From contig CM035444.1 of NCBI GenBank assembly GCA_020310875.1, positions 17,662,477 through 17,726,476 on the forward strand: a stretch of 64,000 nt of DNA, read 5' to 3'. Positions within the stretch are counted from its first letter, which is position 1, and each line of letters opens with the position of its first letter. Source of the stretch: Ceratopteris richardii. Lineage: Eukaryota; Streptophyta; Polypodiopsida; Polypodiales; Pteridaceae. A model generated the notes under the pieces. The model did no database searches, was not told the DNA's origin, and saw only the letters and a program-made list of their open reading frames with translations. The translations under genes were made by a program, and so were the position numbers. Shown in pieces: positions 1-9,411 of the stretch.

Positions 1-581
1 AAAATGTTCGTGAATCAACATATGGGTCTATGCTAATTGTAACATCTTGCACTTCTCGTGTTACATTATAACGACTACCCTGAAATGCAGCTTTCACTTT
101 ATACAAGGAAGGAAACGTTTGTAATTTAAGTTCTTGCACTAATAAAATGAAGTCATGTGAACTACCATGGTCATGTAGAATTTTAACTAGTTTATTATTT
201 ATTGTACCCTGCATGCAAAGGAAAGAGTGGAGAGAGATATCGTTACCCAAGGTACTTAAGTCCTTCTCCAATGATTCCTTTGTCCAAACAGGAGGAATTT
301 CTTCATTATGGACCTCCATGTTATGCAATTGAGCTGTAGCCGGTTTCATGTGAAGGGGTCGCAATCTGCACCTTATTTTTGTATGTCCAAGTTTACCACA
401 ATTCCAGCAAGTGAGTCGTGGTCGCTTCTGTTGGGCATCCACCACTGAAGTTTGAAGGGTAGGTGGTTTGGTTGGTTGGAGAGATGAAGTAATAGGTGGA
501 GTTGAGTAATTAGATTGTGGAGGACGAGGAAAACTAGGGTAAGATGGGGCATTAAAAGTACGCTTCATAGGAAATGTAGGT
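1..581 (-). CDS. Element A zinc knuckle and start of protease
   Basis: Minus-strand translation shows a Pro/Arg-rich linker, then CWNCGKLGHTKIRC at about 370-415, a perfect CX2CX4HX4C nucleocapsid knuckle that binds the element's RNA. Further along, at about 150-180, lies DHGSSHDFI, which corresponds to the D[ST]G[AS]S active-site loop of a gypsy retropepsin. It is part of the gag-pol polyprotein and runs off the window edge. Confidence 0.7.
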
Positions 582-1340
582 TTAACAGAAAATGGTCGTT
601 GTCGTGGTTGTTGTAGTCGGAGTGGTTATGGACTGGAATTCTTTTTCTGCATCATAAGCAAAAGATATAGCCTCGTTGAGGGTTGTAGGACGTAGGGTGT
701 GAAGCTTAGCTTGGATTCCCACCTCCAAACCATCTTCATATTTCTGCTGCAAGATATCCTCCGGTACTTCTTCAAGCATTCGAACAAGTAGTAAATTTTG
801 CCAGAACCGCTCAGTGTAAGTAGTAACCGTATCACCCTCCTTCCATGTAAGGGTCGTCCATGCACGTCGAACATGCAAATGGTATTGAGGAGGAAGAAAA
901 GAATCCTTTATTTTCTCTTGGAAAGCCTTCCACGTTGTTGGACGCTCCGTACTGTGCCGCAGGACATTCCACCAGAGTTGAGCTTTACCTACTAAATAGT
1001 TAGTGGCAAATTTAACTTTTTCACTTTCAGCATACAACTCGTCAGTATAAAAATCATCAAACTTTGACAACCAGGAAAGGACTAAAGGCCCATCCTTTCG
1101 GCCATCAAATTGTAGAAACTGGTAGTTTCTAGTACCAATCTTCGAATGAGTAACCTCAGATTGGGCAGAAACAATAGCTTTTACTACTCTCGTAAGGTTG
1201 TCTTCGTCAGCTTGTATCTTTTGGAGGACTTCATCACGTTGTTGGATCTCATTCTGAGCTCCTCGAAGCTCATGCCTCAAAAGCTCTAGTTGTTGTTCAA
1301 GTGTTGCCTCAGGTAGAGGTGAATTACTGTAATCCTCCAT
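582..1340 (-). CDS. gag: Gag core protein of element A (Ty3/gypsy)
   Basis: An open stretch of about 250 residues starting at an ATG at 1340. Residues 10-60 are charged and heptad-like, typical of a gag N-terminal coiled coil. The middle carries the Retrotrans_gag signature: FDGRKDGPLVLSWLSKFDDF, then KAQLWWNVL and W-KAFQEKIKDSFLPP, followed by a segment ending in an EGLE-V-like helix and a typical DAEKEF close. In this family the protein builds the virus-like particle that encloses the RNA. The coding strand continues leftward into the zinc knuckle. The many reading frames on the plus strand here are shadows. Confidence 0.88.
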   Translation of the reverse strand: MEDYSNSPLPEATLEQQLELLRHELRGAQNEIQQRDEVLQKIQADEDNLTRVVKAIVSAQSEVTHSKIGTRNYQFLQFDGRKDGPLVLSWLSKFDDFYTDELYAESEKVKFATNYLVGKAQLWWNVLRHSTERPTTWKAFQEKIKDSFLPPQYHLHVRRAWTTLTWKEGDTVTTYTERFWQNLLLVRMLEEVPEDILQQKYEDGLEVGIQAKLHTLRPTTLNEAISFAYDAEKEFQSITTPTTTTTTTTIFC

Positions 1341-2089
1341 GGTGCTCTTGGACCCTTAAGCTAGTGCTTTCCTCTCGGGATGTATCCTCAGGAAATGTAC
1401 CTTAGCAGAGTGTACCCTGTCTGGATGTACCCTGATGTACCCTGACAAGATGTACCCTGTCTGGATGTACTCTGGTGTAACCTGAGAAGTGTACCCTCAG
1501 AAGTGTACCCTGAAAAGATGTACCCTGAGACGCGCCGCGTCAAGTCGCATCGTGCCGCCTTGAAAAATGAGAAAAATTGCAAGTTATGTTAAATTTATGA
1601 GGAAAGAACTTGAGTGACAACTCCAAGAGAGAGTGTAGTGGTAAAGCACTTCCCTTGAAAGTAGGAGGTTGTGGGTTCAAATCCTCCTACCTTAGGGAAT
1701 CTAAACCACTCTATTGCCACTCAAAAATTAAAATTGCCTCGCGTGTAGCCAACGATCGCCAAGGGAGCCTTGGGTGCCAATGTTGCCAATGTATTGCCTA
1801 AGTTATTGCCTAAGTTCTTTGCCTTAGTTGACGCCTTGGAGTAAGCCGAAGGAGTAAGCCAAAGGAGTAAACGTAGGAGCAAACGTAGGAGCAAACGTAA
1901 GTGCAAACGTAGGTGAAAACGTAGGTTCTGGTTATGGAACTGGAACAGAAACAGAAACCGAAGACGAAGACGAAACCGAAGACGAAGACGAAACCGAAGA
2001 CGAAGATGGAGATGGAATCGAAATCGGAATCGGAATTGGAATTGGAATTGCGAGTAGAGAACAAAACCCTCTGTATTGACGCATGCAGA
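1341..2089 (-). other. Leader of element A with simple-sequence arrays
   Basis: This stretch lies between the primer site and gag. It holds no gene on the element's strand. It contains a run of about a dozen TGTACCCTGA-like units (about 1385-1530), a small tRNA-like repeat (1610-1724), AGGAGTAAAC/AGGAGCAAACG units (about 1840-1920) and a GAAACCGAAGACGAAGAC array (about 1945-2015). Long, low-complexity leaders recur in the other gypsy elements of the window. Confidence 0.6.
1610..1724 (+). repeat. tRNA-like short repeat (SINE-like, with inverted ends)
   Basis: Two RNA polymerase III promoter boxes are visible: an A-box-like TAGTGGTAAAGC at 1636-1647 and a consensus B box GGTTCAAATCC at 1674-1684, spaced as in a tRNA. 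The 3' side resembles a T arm (GTGGG-loop-CCTCC). The unit is bounded by TTGAGTGACAA (1610-1620) and its near-perfect reverse complement TTGCCACTCAA (1714-1724), one mismatch in 11. A plant tRNA-derived SINE head is the likeliest reading; a small foldback element is the alternative. No intact cloverleaf was found, so this is not called a tRNA gene. Confidence 0.45.
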
Positions 2090-2101
2090 GCTCTGATACC
2101 A
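2090..2101 (-). other. Primer-binding site of element A (tRNA-iMet type)
   Basis: The minus strand reads TGGTATCAGAGC, the usual complement of the 3' end of plant initiator tRNA-Met. It lies one base from the LTR end, so it fixes both the element's direction and the LTR boundary. Confidence 0.9.
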
Positions 2102-2102
2102 C

Positions 2103-3007
2103 TGTTGTCGGGATCTTGCTCACGTGCATATAGAGATTACGGATGCTGAAAACACACAGAAAAACAGACGTAACAAGAGACGAGACAGAACACAGTATTG
2201 GGTGCAATCTCCCCCCATGCACTCTGTTTCGACAGTCCACAGAGTGCATGTAGTTATATGAACTTTTGATTACGTCGACAAGAGTGGTTACATGAGAGCG
2301 GCTTCGAAAAGCAGACGTGAAACTAAAAGTCGGTAACTTTTACAGAAAGCCATTGCTTTCAATAACATAAACTGTGGTCTACAACGACCCTTATTCTAAC
2401 CATTACTTTTCTAACTGTTTCTAACAATAGAACCTTCTACGCCTAATAATTTTTTGGATTATTGATATCCGCCCTTTCACGCTTTGCACGCTCCTCAGGA
2501 ACCTTCAACTGCTATATCAAAAACATCAAAAACATCAAAAACATCAAAAACACATTAATACATTAATAATATAACACTTTAACAATGCATTGTTCAATAA
2601 TATACAACATTTCTAACAATAGAACCTTCTACGCAGGTTTATTTACAAGCTAAATAATAATTATTCGGATGATTGATATCCGCCCTTTCACGCCTTGCAC
2701 GCTCCTCAGGAACCTTCAGCTGCTATATCAGAAACATCAGACACATATTAATACATTAATAATATAACACTTTAACAATGCATTGGCCAACATATTCCAT
2801 GTTACAATCCAACAATGCATTGGCCAACATATTCCATGTTACAATCCAACAATGCGTTGGACAACATATTCCATGTTACAATCCAACAATGCATTGTTCA
2901 ACATATTCCATAAGTTATAAATGTTACAATCCAACAATGCATTGGCCAACATATTTCATGTTACAATCCAAAAATGCATTGTTCAACATATTCCATAAGT
3001 TATAACA
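2103..3007 (-). repeat. 5' LTR of element A (905 bp)
   Basis: On the plus strand it runs from TGTTGTCGGG to TTATAACA, giving the TG...CA ends with 4-bp inverted TGTT/AACA. The left boundary is set by the primer site; the right boundary by the switch to element B protease-like sequence at 3008. A G-box-like CACGTG lies near 2120. The LTR is inflated by internal duplications. Confidence 0.8.
2403..3003. repeat. Tandem duplications inside the element A LTR
   Basis: A block of roughly 200 bp beginning CTAACAATAGAACCTTCTACG occurs at about 2403 and again at about 2610; both share a CACGC-TTGCACGCTCCTCAGG core. From about 2774 to 3003 follow roughly six units of a 37-bp repeat built on CAATGCATTGGCCAACATATT, some ending in TTCAACATATTCC instead. 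This explains the unusual LTR length. Confidence 0.8.
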
Positions 3008-3197
3008 CTAGTATTAGATTCTCTATGAGATCCTCATCTTTACACACTAAGACTCGTTGTTCCATGGAGGAATTTCCTAGGTGGAGGGATACAATAGTTT
3101 CTCCAATGCATTCTATGACTTGACCTCCGATACCCATCATATGTGCCTTAGTAGGTGTGACATTTGTGTGGAGAGGCATGATGCTTGTATTCCGCAC
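3008..3197 (-). CDS. Post-integrase retropepsin-like fragment of element B
   Basis: The minus strand encodes GIGGQVIECIGETIVSLHLG and then a VLVCKDEDL-E-LILVLG-like stretch. This matches the second half of the protease-like domain downstream of integrase in element E (IYLQDVPMRVKVLVCQDENL, then a LGQDWIYDH motif), and of fragment F. The piece is short and ends at the element A insertion. The catalytic loop itself is not visible here. Confidence 0.55.
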
Positions 3198-3297
3198 ACA
3201 ACTAAGTGCTTCTCCTAAATCTATTTAAAGCATCTATCAATTGGTACTCTATCTTGCCAATCCCTAGGTTTAGGTAGGGTTTAGATATGCTATGGTT

Positions 3298-3852
3298 CTA
3301 CCCATTGGAATGATGAACTTGGTAGTTGGCCATGGGAATAGGCTCTTCACCTAGTAGGTACCGTTCGTCTCTTTGCCTAATCCACTCTTTCCGTTTTTTA
3401 ATACGTTCCAAGGCTTCTTGCCGTGCCTCCTCTCTAATCCGCTCTTCCTCTTTCTTCCTATTTTGTGCACCTACGAGACATGCTAACATTTGATCCATCA
3501 ATGGCTCCATAAACCGTTTCACTCTACATCCACTTATGTAGTTAGGAAGAATATCTCCATCCAGAGTGGCTAAATTAACTTCTCCGCTCATCGAGATCCT
3601 ATTAATGATTAGAGGTCCATATCTGCATTTTTGTAATTTCTTGGCATGTTGCTTCAAGGTGTAGACCAGGACAAGGTCTCCTTCTTTTAGTACTTTGTCT
3701 TTTATGTATGCATCATAATATGCCTTTTGCCTTCTCTTGGCTACATAGATTCCTGCAATAGGCTGCAATCGAGTTTCATGCAGTTTCTCGATTTGCTCTA
3801 GTTGTTGGGATAATTCATGTCCAGTCCATTCATGCTGTCGGGCTATTCTCAA
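3298..3852 (-). CDS. pol: Integrase C-terminal region of element B with charged tail
   Basis: About 184 residues. The first third contains GIYVAKRRQKAYYDAYIKD, then LKEGDLVLVYTLKQHAKKL and YGPLIINRI, the SH3-like C-terminal integrase fold typical of gypsy elements (DLVLV followed by G-Y-GP). From about residue 110 it becomes strongly charged and probably coiled-coil (KKEEERIREEARQEALERIK). In this family the region joins integrase to the extra protease-like domain. E and F carry the same layout. Confidence 0.8.
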   Translation of the reverse strand: MRIARQHEWTGHELSQQLEQIEKLHETRLQPIAGIYVAKRRQKAYYDAYIKDKVLKEGDLVLVYTLKQHAKKLQKCRYGPLIINRISMSGEVNLATLDGDILPNYISGCRVKRFMEPLMDQMLACLVGAQNRKKEEERIREEARQEALERIKKRKEWIRQRDERYLLGEEPIPMANYQVHHSNG

Positions 3853-3888
3853 CGTGGGTACTAAAAAATCGATTGGTAGGATGGCGTT

Positions 3889-4461
3889 CTAGCCATACAC
3901 GAGATTGAATGGGGTAGTTCCAATGGCAGTTTTATAAGCGACTCGGAAGGCCCAAATTGCATGGTGCAATTGTTTGTCCCAGTCGGACCTTCCAACATTG
4001 ACTATTTTAGTCAATACTGTGCATAACATCTTATTGTAACTCTCCGCTTGACCATTGGCCTGAGGGTGGTAAGGGGCTGATTTTTTATGGATCACTAAGA
4101 ACTCATTCATTAAAGACTCTATTATTTCATTAATGAAGGGCGTTCCTCGATCACTCACAATCTCAATTGGTAATCTGAAACGAGTGAATATATGCTCAAA
4201 AAGAAACTTAGCAGTGGTTTGAGCATTGTTTTTTCTAGTAGCCTTTGCCTCTACCCATTTTGTCAAATAATCTGTGGCTACTATGATGTATTCGGCATGT
4301 GACCCTTTGGCCGGTGGGTTAATGCATCCCATGAAATCTATACCCCATTTGGAAAATGCTCTAGCACATACCATAGTTCTCAATGGCATGTCATCTCTCC
4401 GAATCGGGTATTTAGCCCTTTGGCATGTCCCGCAGCTTCGTACATAGGTCTCCGCATCCAT
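3889..4461 (-). CDS. pol: Integrase catalytic core of element B
   Basis: About 190 residues. Begins at the second CX2C of the zinc-binding domain (CGTCQRAKYP), followed by the rve core: KWGIDFMG (first Asp), IVSDRGTPFIN (second Asp) and PYHPQANGQAES (Glu), giving a full D,D-35-E set. The end, RVAYKTAIGTTPFNLVYG, is a standard gypsy integrase motif. The enzyme would insert element DNA into chromosomes. It forms one polyprotein with the RT to its right. Confidence 0.92.
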   Translation of the reverse strand: MDAETYVRSCGTCQRAKYPIRRDDMPLRTMVCARAFSKWGIDFMGCINPPAKGSHAEYIIVATDYLTKWVEAKATRKNNAQTTAKFLFEHIFTRFRLPIEIVSDRGTPFINEIIESLMNEFLVIHKKSAPYHPQANGQAESYNKMLCTVLTKIVNVGRSDWDKQLHHAIWAFRVAYKTAIGTTPFNLVYG

Positions 4462-4476
4462 ATGTAAAGTTGGCCA

Positions 4477-4947
4477 TCACAAGCCGGCAAAGAGGATCAT
4501 TTTCACGGTTCTCTCGGCTGAGAAATGACCTCCTGCCGCACCTGCGTGTGCCATCTCTAATATGGGTAAATATTCTCCTTCATGCACACATAGTCGTAAT
4601 TGGTTGTCTTTTCCTCTCCTAAACAAGTGTCTTCCCATGAGTACATAATCCTTGCTCATTTCCTCTAGGGATCGTTTTCTTGCCAAGCTAACTCCTTCCT
4701 CACGTTCTCTTGTCTTTAGGAATTTTACCAATGTTTTGCTCCAATTGGGTGCTATTGTTGAGAAAGGTATGGATGTATGATCCTCGGGGATCGTCTCCTG
4801 GCATTCTGCGCAGTTACTCACATAGTCATGGACATCCTTAGGCATGTCAGGCCAGTATACTCCTAATCATTTTAATTCCCTAATAGTTCCATGAGTTCCT
4901 TTGTGTGTCCTCCATTTGTTCACATGAGCTTGTTCAATCAGCTTCAA
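4477..4947 (-). CDS. pol: Duplicated integrase zinc-binding region of element B
   Basis: The minus strand carries a CAECQE CX2C pair, then a linker (WSKTLVKFLKTREREEGVSLA, RRGKDNQLRLCVHEGEYL), then a second His pair in AHAGAAGGHFSAERTV. Its CX2C partner lies in the adjoining catalytic-core stretch. Weak remains of a first His pair sit at about 4860-4940. This matches the tandem H2C2 arrangement that is clear in element E. Confidence 0.75.
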
Positions 4948-6369
4948 TTATTCGTCTTCCTCAGCACATAGTAGTACACTGCTGGGTTCCTTATAGTACA
5001 CATTTCCCACAATAATGTGCGAATTCCTTGATTGTAGAATTTCCTTCTTACTTTCTTTATTGATTGAGTGTTGTGGGCAGAGGTGATTGTCTCTTACATG
5101 GGTATTTCCCTTTTTCACTATTACTTTGAAGTCGAACTCCATCAATAGTAGAAACCATCTCACCAGTCTCCCCGTATTACAAGGTTTATTGACTACGTAC
5201 AATAAGGCCTGGTGGTCTATGAAGAACTTGAACTTGTTGGCTAAGAGATAGTGTCTAAATTTTTTCACTACATAGACCATTCCTAATCCCTCTCGCTCTA
5301 TAGTTGTATAGTTCCTCTCAGCTTGGTTTAGTTGTCGACTAAAATAGGCAATTGGGTGATCTAACTTCCCTTCGTCTACTGGATGGGCTAAGATACCTCC
5401 TATAGCGTAATTAGAAGCATCCATATGAATATGAAAAGGCTTGTTCCAATTCAGTGTTTTCAGAATTGGGGCTATGCTAAGCCGCTTCTTTAACTCATTG
5501 AATGCCTTCTCGCATTCCTTTGTCCATGTGAATTGAGTCAAAAGTCCATACAAGGGTTTGGCGATTATGGCATACATGTGGATAAATCGACGGTAGTATC
5601 CACAATGTCCCATAAATGCTTGCACTTCTTTTGCATTCTTCGGTCTAGGAAGCTCCAAAATGACCTTAATCTTGTCTTCATTTGTGGATATTCCATTTCT
5701 AGAGACCATGTGTCCTAAGATCTTCCCTTGTCTTACCATGAAGACACACTTCTCAGGGTTCAGGCAGACTCTATATTGTTGGCATTTATTAAATATCTTC
5801 TGCAATTCAGGAATGTGGTCTTGCCTTTGATTTGAATATGTACATAGGTCATCTACATACACTTCCATGCTCTTCTTCAGGAATTCTTTGAAAACATGAG
5901 ACATCAATCGTTGGAAAGTAGAAGGCGCGTTAGTGAGTCCAAAAGGCATCACTCGGAAAGCATAGACTCCCCATTCAGTCGTGAATGCGGTCTTATGTTG
6001 ATCCTCAGTAGCAATAGCTACTTGGTTGTACCCAGAGAATCCGTCTAAGAAGCTATAGACTTCTTTTCCTGCTACTCTTTCCAGTAGATGGTCAGTTTTG
6101 GGTAATGGATAGCTATCACATATAATGGCTGCATTGACTTTTTTCAAGTTAATGCAAACTCTCAGTTTTCCGTTCTTCTTAGGCACAACTACTAGTGGTG
6201 ATACCCACTCGATATGTTCTATTTCATATATGAATCTAGCTGCTAGTAGTTTGTCTATTTCTTCTTTAATTTTAGCAGCATAGACCTCATTGTATGTGTA
6301 AGGGTGTTGTTTTGAGGGTTTTGCCTCTGCCGTCATTGGTATTCTATGAGAGCAAATAGAGGGTTCCAC
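4948..6369 (-). CDS. pol: Reverse transcriptase and RNase H of element B
   Basis: About 473 open residues. RT motifs in order: WVSPLVVVPKKNGKLRVCIN (55-74), SFLDGFSGYNQV (106-117), FRVMPFGLTNAPSTFQR (138-154), the catalytic YVDD at 171-174, LGHMVSRNGI, and the thumb GYYRRFI. RNase H follows with HMDASNYAIGGILA (catalytic Asp), YTTIEREGL (Glu) and FIDHQALLYV (Asp). Together they copy element RNA into DNA and remove the RNA strand. The N-terminal end overlaps the conserved ICSHRIPM pre-RT motif seen in E. Confidence 0.94.
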   Translation of the reverse strand: MEPSICSHRIPMTAEAKPSKQHPYTYNEVYAAKIKEEIDKLLAARFIYEIEHIEWVSPLVVVPKKNGKLRVCINLKKVNAAIICDSYPLPKTDHLLERVAGKEVYSFLDGFSGYNQVAIATEDQHKTAFTTEWGVYAFRVMPFGLTNAPSTFQRLMSHVFKEFLKKSMEVYVDDLCTYSNQRQDHIPELQKIFNKCQQYRVCLNPEKCVFMVRQGKILGHMVSRNGISTNEDKIKVILELPRPKNAKEVQAFMGHCGYYRRFIHMYAIIAKPLYGLLTQFTWTKECEKAFNELKKRLSIAPILKTLNWNKPFHIHMDASNYAIGGILAHPVDEGKLDHPIAYFSRQLNQAERNYTTIEREGLGMVYVVKKFRHYLLANKFKFFIDHQALLYVVNKPCNTGRLVRWFLLLMEFDFKVIVKKGNTHVRDNHLCPQHSINKESKKEILQSRNSHIIVGNVYYKEPSSVLLCAEEDE

Positions 6370-7264
6370 ACCCTTGAGATCTTTATATGTCCATGCAAAT
6401 ACATCTCGATATTCTCAGATCAATTGTATTAAATCATCTTCCTCCTCAGTTGACACATCTTTACCTATGTATGTACATCTTTCTTCTCCCCCTTCCGCGA
6501 TGACTACGATTTTTTTTGTTTGTTCTTTGTTATCGTATGCTTCTCCTTCTCTACCTCTCTCTTAGGCATTTGAATGGCTATTTTTCTCTCCTCTACTTTG
6601 TACCTTTTAAAATGCTCCGGAACCTCAAAAAGATCAGGAATTGGTTTGATCTCACTCACTCTTTCCTCCTGCTTCGGTACTATGGGGGCGGCTTCTATCG
6701 CCAAGATCTTGGTCGGTTCCTGCTTATCTTTGGTTCGGATGGTGTCTAGATAGCTTTCTTCTGAATCAAATTCTGGTTCCATTTCTATACTCTCATATTC
6801 CTCTTTCCACTCTTTTTCTAAGATTTCCCCTGCTTCTACTTTTTGAAGGACAACCATGTACAAATTTACATCATAGCCTTCTTCATCTATGCATTCGTTC
6901 ATAGTTAGAACTTCCTCATTCACACATACGTCAAGGTTGCTAAGATTTTCATCCATCCATGCAGTTCAAATGTTTCATCAAGGAAGATTTGAGGCATATA
7001 CATTGGGTCCTCTACAGTTCGATAGTTAGGATGTCCTATTGGCCACAACTGCCTTTTATGATCCTCTTTCTTGGCTTCTTTGCACATCCATAACTGGGCA
7101 TCCTCGTGTATCCATGATTGATCGCTTGTTCCAGTGCTATGAATAGATAGGTCATCTTCCTCCTTGTGTATGGGATTCCACTGTAATGGGGGTACATCTC
7201 TATATGAAAATGTATGCAAGTTTATCTTGGTGGTATTTCATTGATGTTGCAGGTATAATGAATC
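6370..7264 (-). other. Acidic linker between protease and RT of element B
   Basis: Minus-strand coding stretches at 6504-6956 and 6920-7219 are rich in Glu/Asp (for example YESIEMEPEFDSEESYLDTI) and contain DQSWIHEDAQLWMCK, which recurs in element E as DPSWLYEDTHLWMCK. This is the spacer that joins protease to reverse transcriptase. It has no recognised enzymatic domain. Confidence 0.65.
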
Positions 7265-7750
7265 TCATCCCCAGTTTTGCACTATCTGCATTTGTCTCAT
7301 AAAAGGTCGTCCTAATATCATTTCATAATTGTTAGCCTTTTCAAATTTACAGATGGCTAATGTGTGTTCAAATTCAACTCCACAGGTGGTTAATTTGATC
7401 TTTTCTAATATTCTTAAGGGTTTCTCCACATGACCGTCTGCTAATTGGAGCTTCATGCGTGTGGGTCGTAAGGTAGGCTTTCCCCATTTCTCCCAAATCT
7501 CCTTGGTGGCAGTTCCTATTCCTGCTCCTATGTCTAGTATAGCCTTGGTCATGTACCCATTGTAAGTGACAGGTAGACATGTATTACCTTCATCTCCTTC
7601 ACTAAATTCTCCCACCTTATCTACTAGGATTTGTATCTTCGATGGGTTTTCTTTCCCCTTGTTTTCCTTTTCGTCCTTCTCCTTCCCTAATTCCAGTTGA
7701 CTTGCTAATTGTTTCCATAATTGCGGTTTAACACAGAGTAGTTCTTCCAC
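7265..7750 (-). CDS. pol: Aspartic protease of element B
   Basis: About 161 residues. A charged N-terminal part is followed by the retropepsin domain: YNGYMTKAILDIGAGIGTAT around the active-site Asp, WGKPTLRPTRMKLQLADGH, TTCGVEFEHTLAICKFE, and the C-terminal MILGRPFMRQMQIVQNWG (the ILGRPF motif of gypsy retropepsins). It would cleave the gag-pol polyprotein. The E homologue (46033-46692) has the same layout. Confidence 0.85.
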   Translation of the reverse strand: MEELLCVKPQLWKQLASQLELGKEKDEKENKGKENPSKIQILVDKVGEFSEGDEGNTCLPVTYNGYMTKAILDIGAGIGTATKEIWEKWGKPTLRPTRMKLQLADGHVEKPLRILEKIKLTTCGVEFEHTLAICKFEKANNYEMILGRPFMRQMQIVQNWG

Positions 7751-8426
7751 AGTCAGTTTGCATTGTACTTTTGTCTTTTTAAGTTCTGTTAGATTGTGTG
7801 AATTCTTATCTGAGTTTCCTTTTCCTTTTCCCTGTACTGTGGGTGCTCAGACTATCATAGATTCCTTTCCATATTCTCCCATGTAATTTGGTAGGGTTGA
7901 AATGCTCTGAGCTTCTTCTCTATTTCGGTCTAGTCTTGATACTTCCTCAAATACTTCTTCCATGTTGGAATTTGGTTGATAAAATTCCACATCTAATTCC
8001 TCAAAGGGAGGATTAATCACTCCATTCCTCTTCCACTGTTCTTCTCGGATTCTATTCCATAATTCTTTTGGCCAGTCAGCCTCTAAATCAGGTATTGTTG
8101 ACATAGGTTCATCCTAGGTTTTCACTCGCTCACATTTATCATCCTTCTCTTTAAGTTCTCTGTTCTTGGCTTTAACACACTCCTTGTATTGCTCCTCTGC
8201 TATCCTTGTCTCTAGAAGGGCTGGGATAGTCTTTTCTAGGGTTGCTTGTGCTACCTCTATAAGTTTCCCGCATATAGCAAGCCTCTCTTTTTCTAATTCT
8301 CCTTGTAAGCTTTTCGTGTTGTTCCACATTTGGTCCAGTCTTAATTCTAGTGTGGTAAGCTTTCAACCACATGTCCAAATCATCCGGTTTTGGGTCAGCT
8401 AGAATTGATCTTGGTTTCTCTGCTTC
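7751..8426 (-). other. Charged linker between gag and protease, element B
   Basis: Minus-strand coding stretches (7847-8104, 8114-8329) are rich in Glu, Lys and Arg and look helical (KSLQGELEKERLAICGKLIE), with a Trp-rich WPKELWNRIREEQWKRNGV segment. The same place in element E has WAKEKGNSRPIPEIDDLHD. No known domain is seen. Confidence 0.5.
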
Positions 8427-9341
8427 TCAGATAAGCGATGGAATGGGAACTTCTTCCCGAATCGCTGGTTCTTTATGTTCCTTACTGCTTCTTGTGTGTT
8501 TCTTATTTTCTTGAATTTTGTTTTTCATCCATTTTTCTTTGAGCTTCTCTCTTCTTTCCTTCCATTTTTGCGCTTTTATGTTTTGAGTATTCTCATGTGG
8601 GTCCTCTGAATCTTCCACTATTTGAATTTTGGGGTTTACGGTTCTATTGTTTTCTTGTTCCCGATCCGGTTGTTTTTCTTTTCGTTCCTTCGTTTGAGCT
8701 CGTGTAATGGCCTTTAAAGGCACTGTGTAGTCCTTGTCACCTCCAGGTGCTTCTATCACTTCAATTACATTAATAGGTGTAGTGTCTTGGGCTTTAGTGG
8801 GATTCTTTGGGCAGTCTCTGAAAAGATGTTCATTCCCACAATCATTGCAATACCCTTCCCAAGTCCTAGGAGGTGGTGGGTTGTAAGGTCGAGTACATTC
8901 TCTAATAAAATGATCTCCTCCGCATCTATAACATGGTCCTCTCGGCACAGGCGGTCTAATGGGTGGTCTCCCAGGTGTGGGTGCTTTGGGTGCAGTGTAC
9001 ATTAAAGTAGCCATCTCCGTTCCATAGGCCTGGTCATAGCCTTCATATCCATGGTATCCTGGGCCATATGTTGGTTCATACTCAAACATATTGGTTTCAT
9101 AGGGATAGTAATCTCCTTGGGATAGCTCGTATCCAGGGTTTGTTGATTCTACACTGGTCATCGTTGAGGCTGGTACTATGGCTCTTTCCAAGTTCTCTTC
9201 TGGTTGGACGTACTTCACAGGTACCACATGTTGGGGCTGCAATAGTTGTGGTCCTAACACTGGTTGGGGTTGTGGATGTTGTACTTGCTTGTATGGTCTC
9301 GGTGCTCCTGGTGATGTTGGGTAGGGATTGTACCTGGGCAT
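8427..9341 (-). CDS. gag: Gag C-terminal region of element B with two zinc knuckles
   Basis: About 304 residues. The N-terminal half is rich in Pro, Gln and Tyr (YNPYPTSPGAPRPYKQVQHP). Two CCHC knuckles follow around residues 135-185: CYRCGGDHFIREC and CNDCGNEHLFRDC, separated by a Pro-rich spacer. The tail is Lys/Glu-rich. This is the RNA-binding nucleocapsid part. Element E has an equivalent stretch (CFRCQGDHFLRDC and CPHCGKDHLPRDC). Confidence 0.82.
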   Translation of the reverse strand: MPRYNPYPTSPGAPRPYKQVQHPQPQPVLGPQLLQPQHVVPVKYVQPEENLERAIVPASTMTSVESTNPGYELSQGDYYPYETNMFEYEPTYGPGYHGYEGYDQAYGTEMATLMYTAPKAPTPGRPPIRPPVPRGPCYRCGGDHFIRECTRPYNPPPPRTWEGYCNDCGNEHLFRDCPKNPTKAQDTTPINVIEVIEAPGGDKDYTVPLKAITRAQTKERKEKQPDREQENNRTVNPKIQIVEDSEDPHENTQNIKAQKWKERREKLKEKWMKNKIQENKKHTRSSKEHKEPAIREEVPIPSLI

Positions 9342-9411
9342 ATCTCTGTCTGGCTCTCTAGGTAGATATCCATATGGCCGATACTGAGGCAGTTGTAGAG
9401 GTCGTGTCTGC

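Larger units (their letters stand above)
1..3007 (-). mobile_element. Element A: 5' part of a Ty3/gypsy LTR retrotransposon, cut by the window edge
   Basis: Read on the minus strand, the order is 5' LTR (2103-3007), tRNA-iMet primer site (2090-2101), a long leader, gag (582-1340), a CCHC zinc knuckle (about 370-415) and the start of an aspartic protease (about 150-180). The rest lies left of the window, so the second LTR and the target duplication cannot be checked. The LTR ends abut sequence of element B at 3008, so A sits inside B. The gag part looks open; age cannot be estimated with one LTR. Confidence 0.88.

Noticed and set aside
1610-1724. Functional tRNA gene
   Set aside because: A and B boxes are present, but I could not form a full acceptor stem or anticodon arm.
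1932-2249. Minus-strand frame with a Ser/Pro/Val repeat
   Set aside because: A product of the GAAACCGAAGACGAAGAC array; it runs across the primer site and LTR end.
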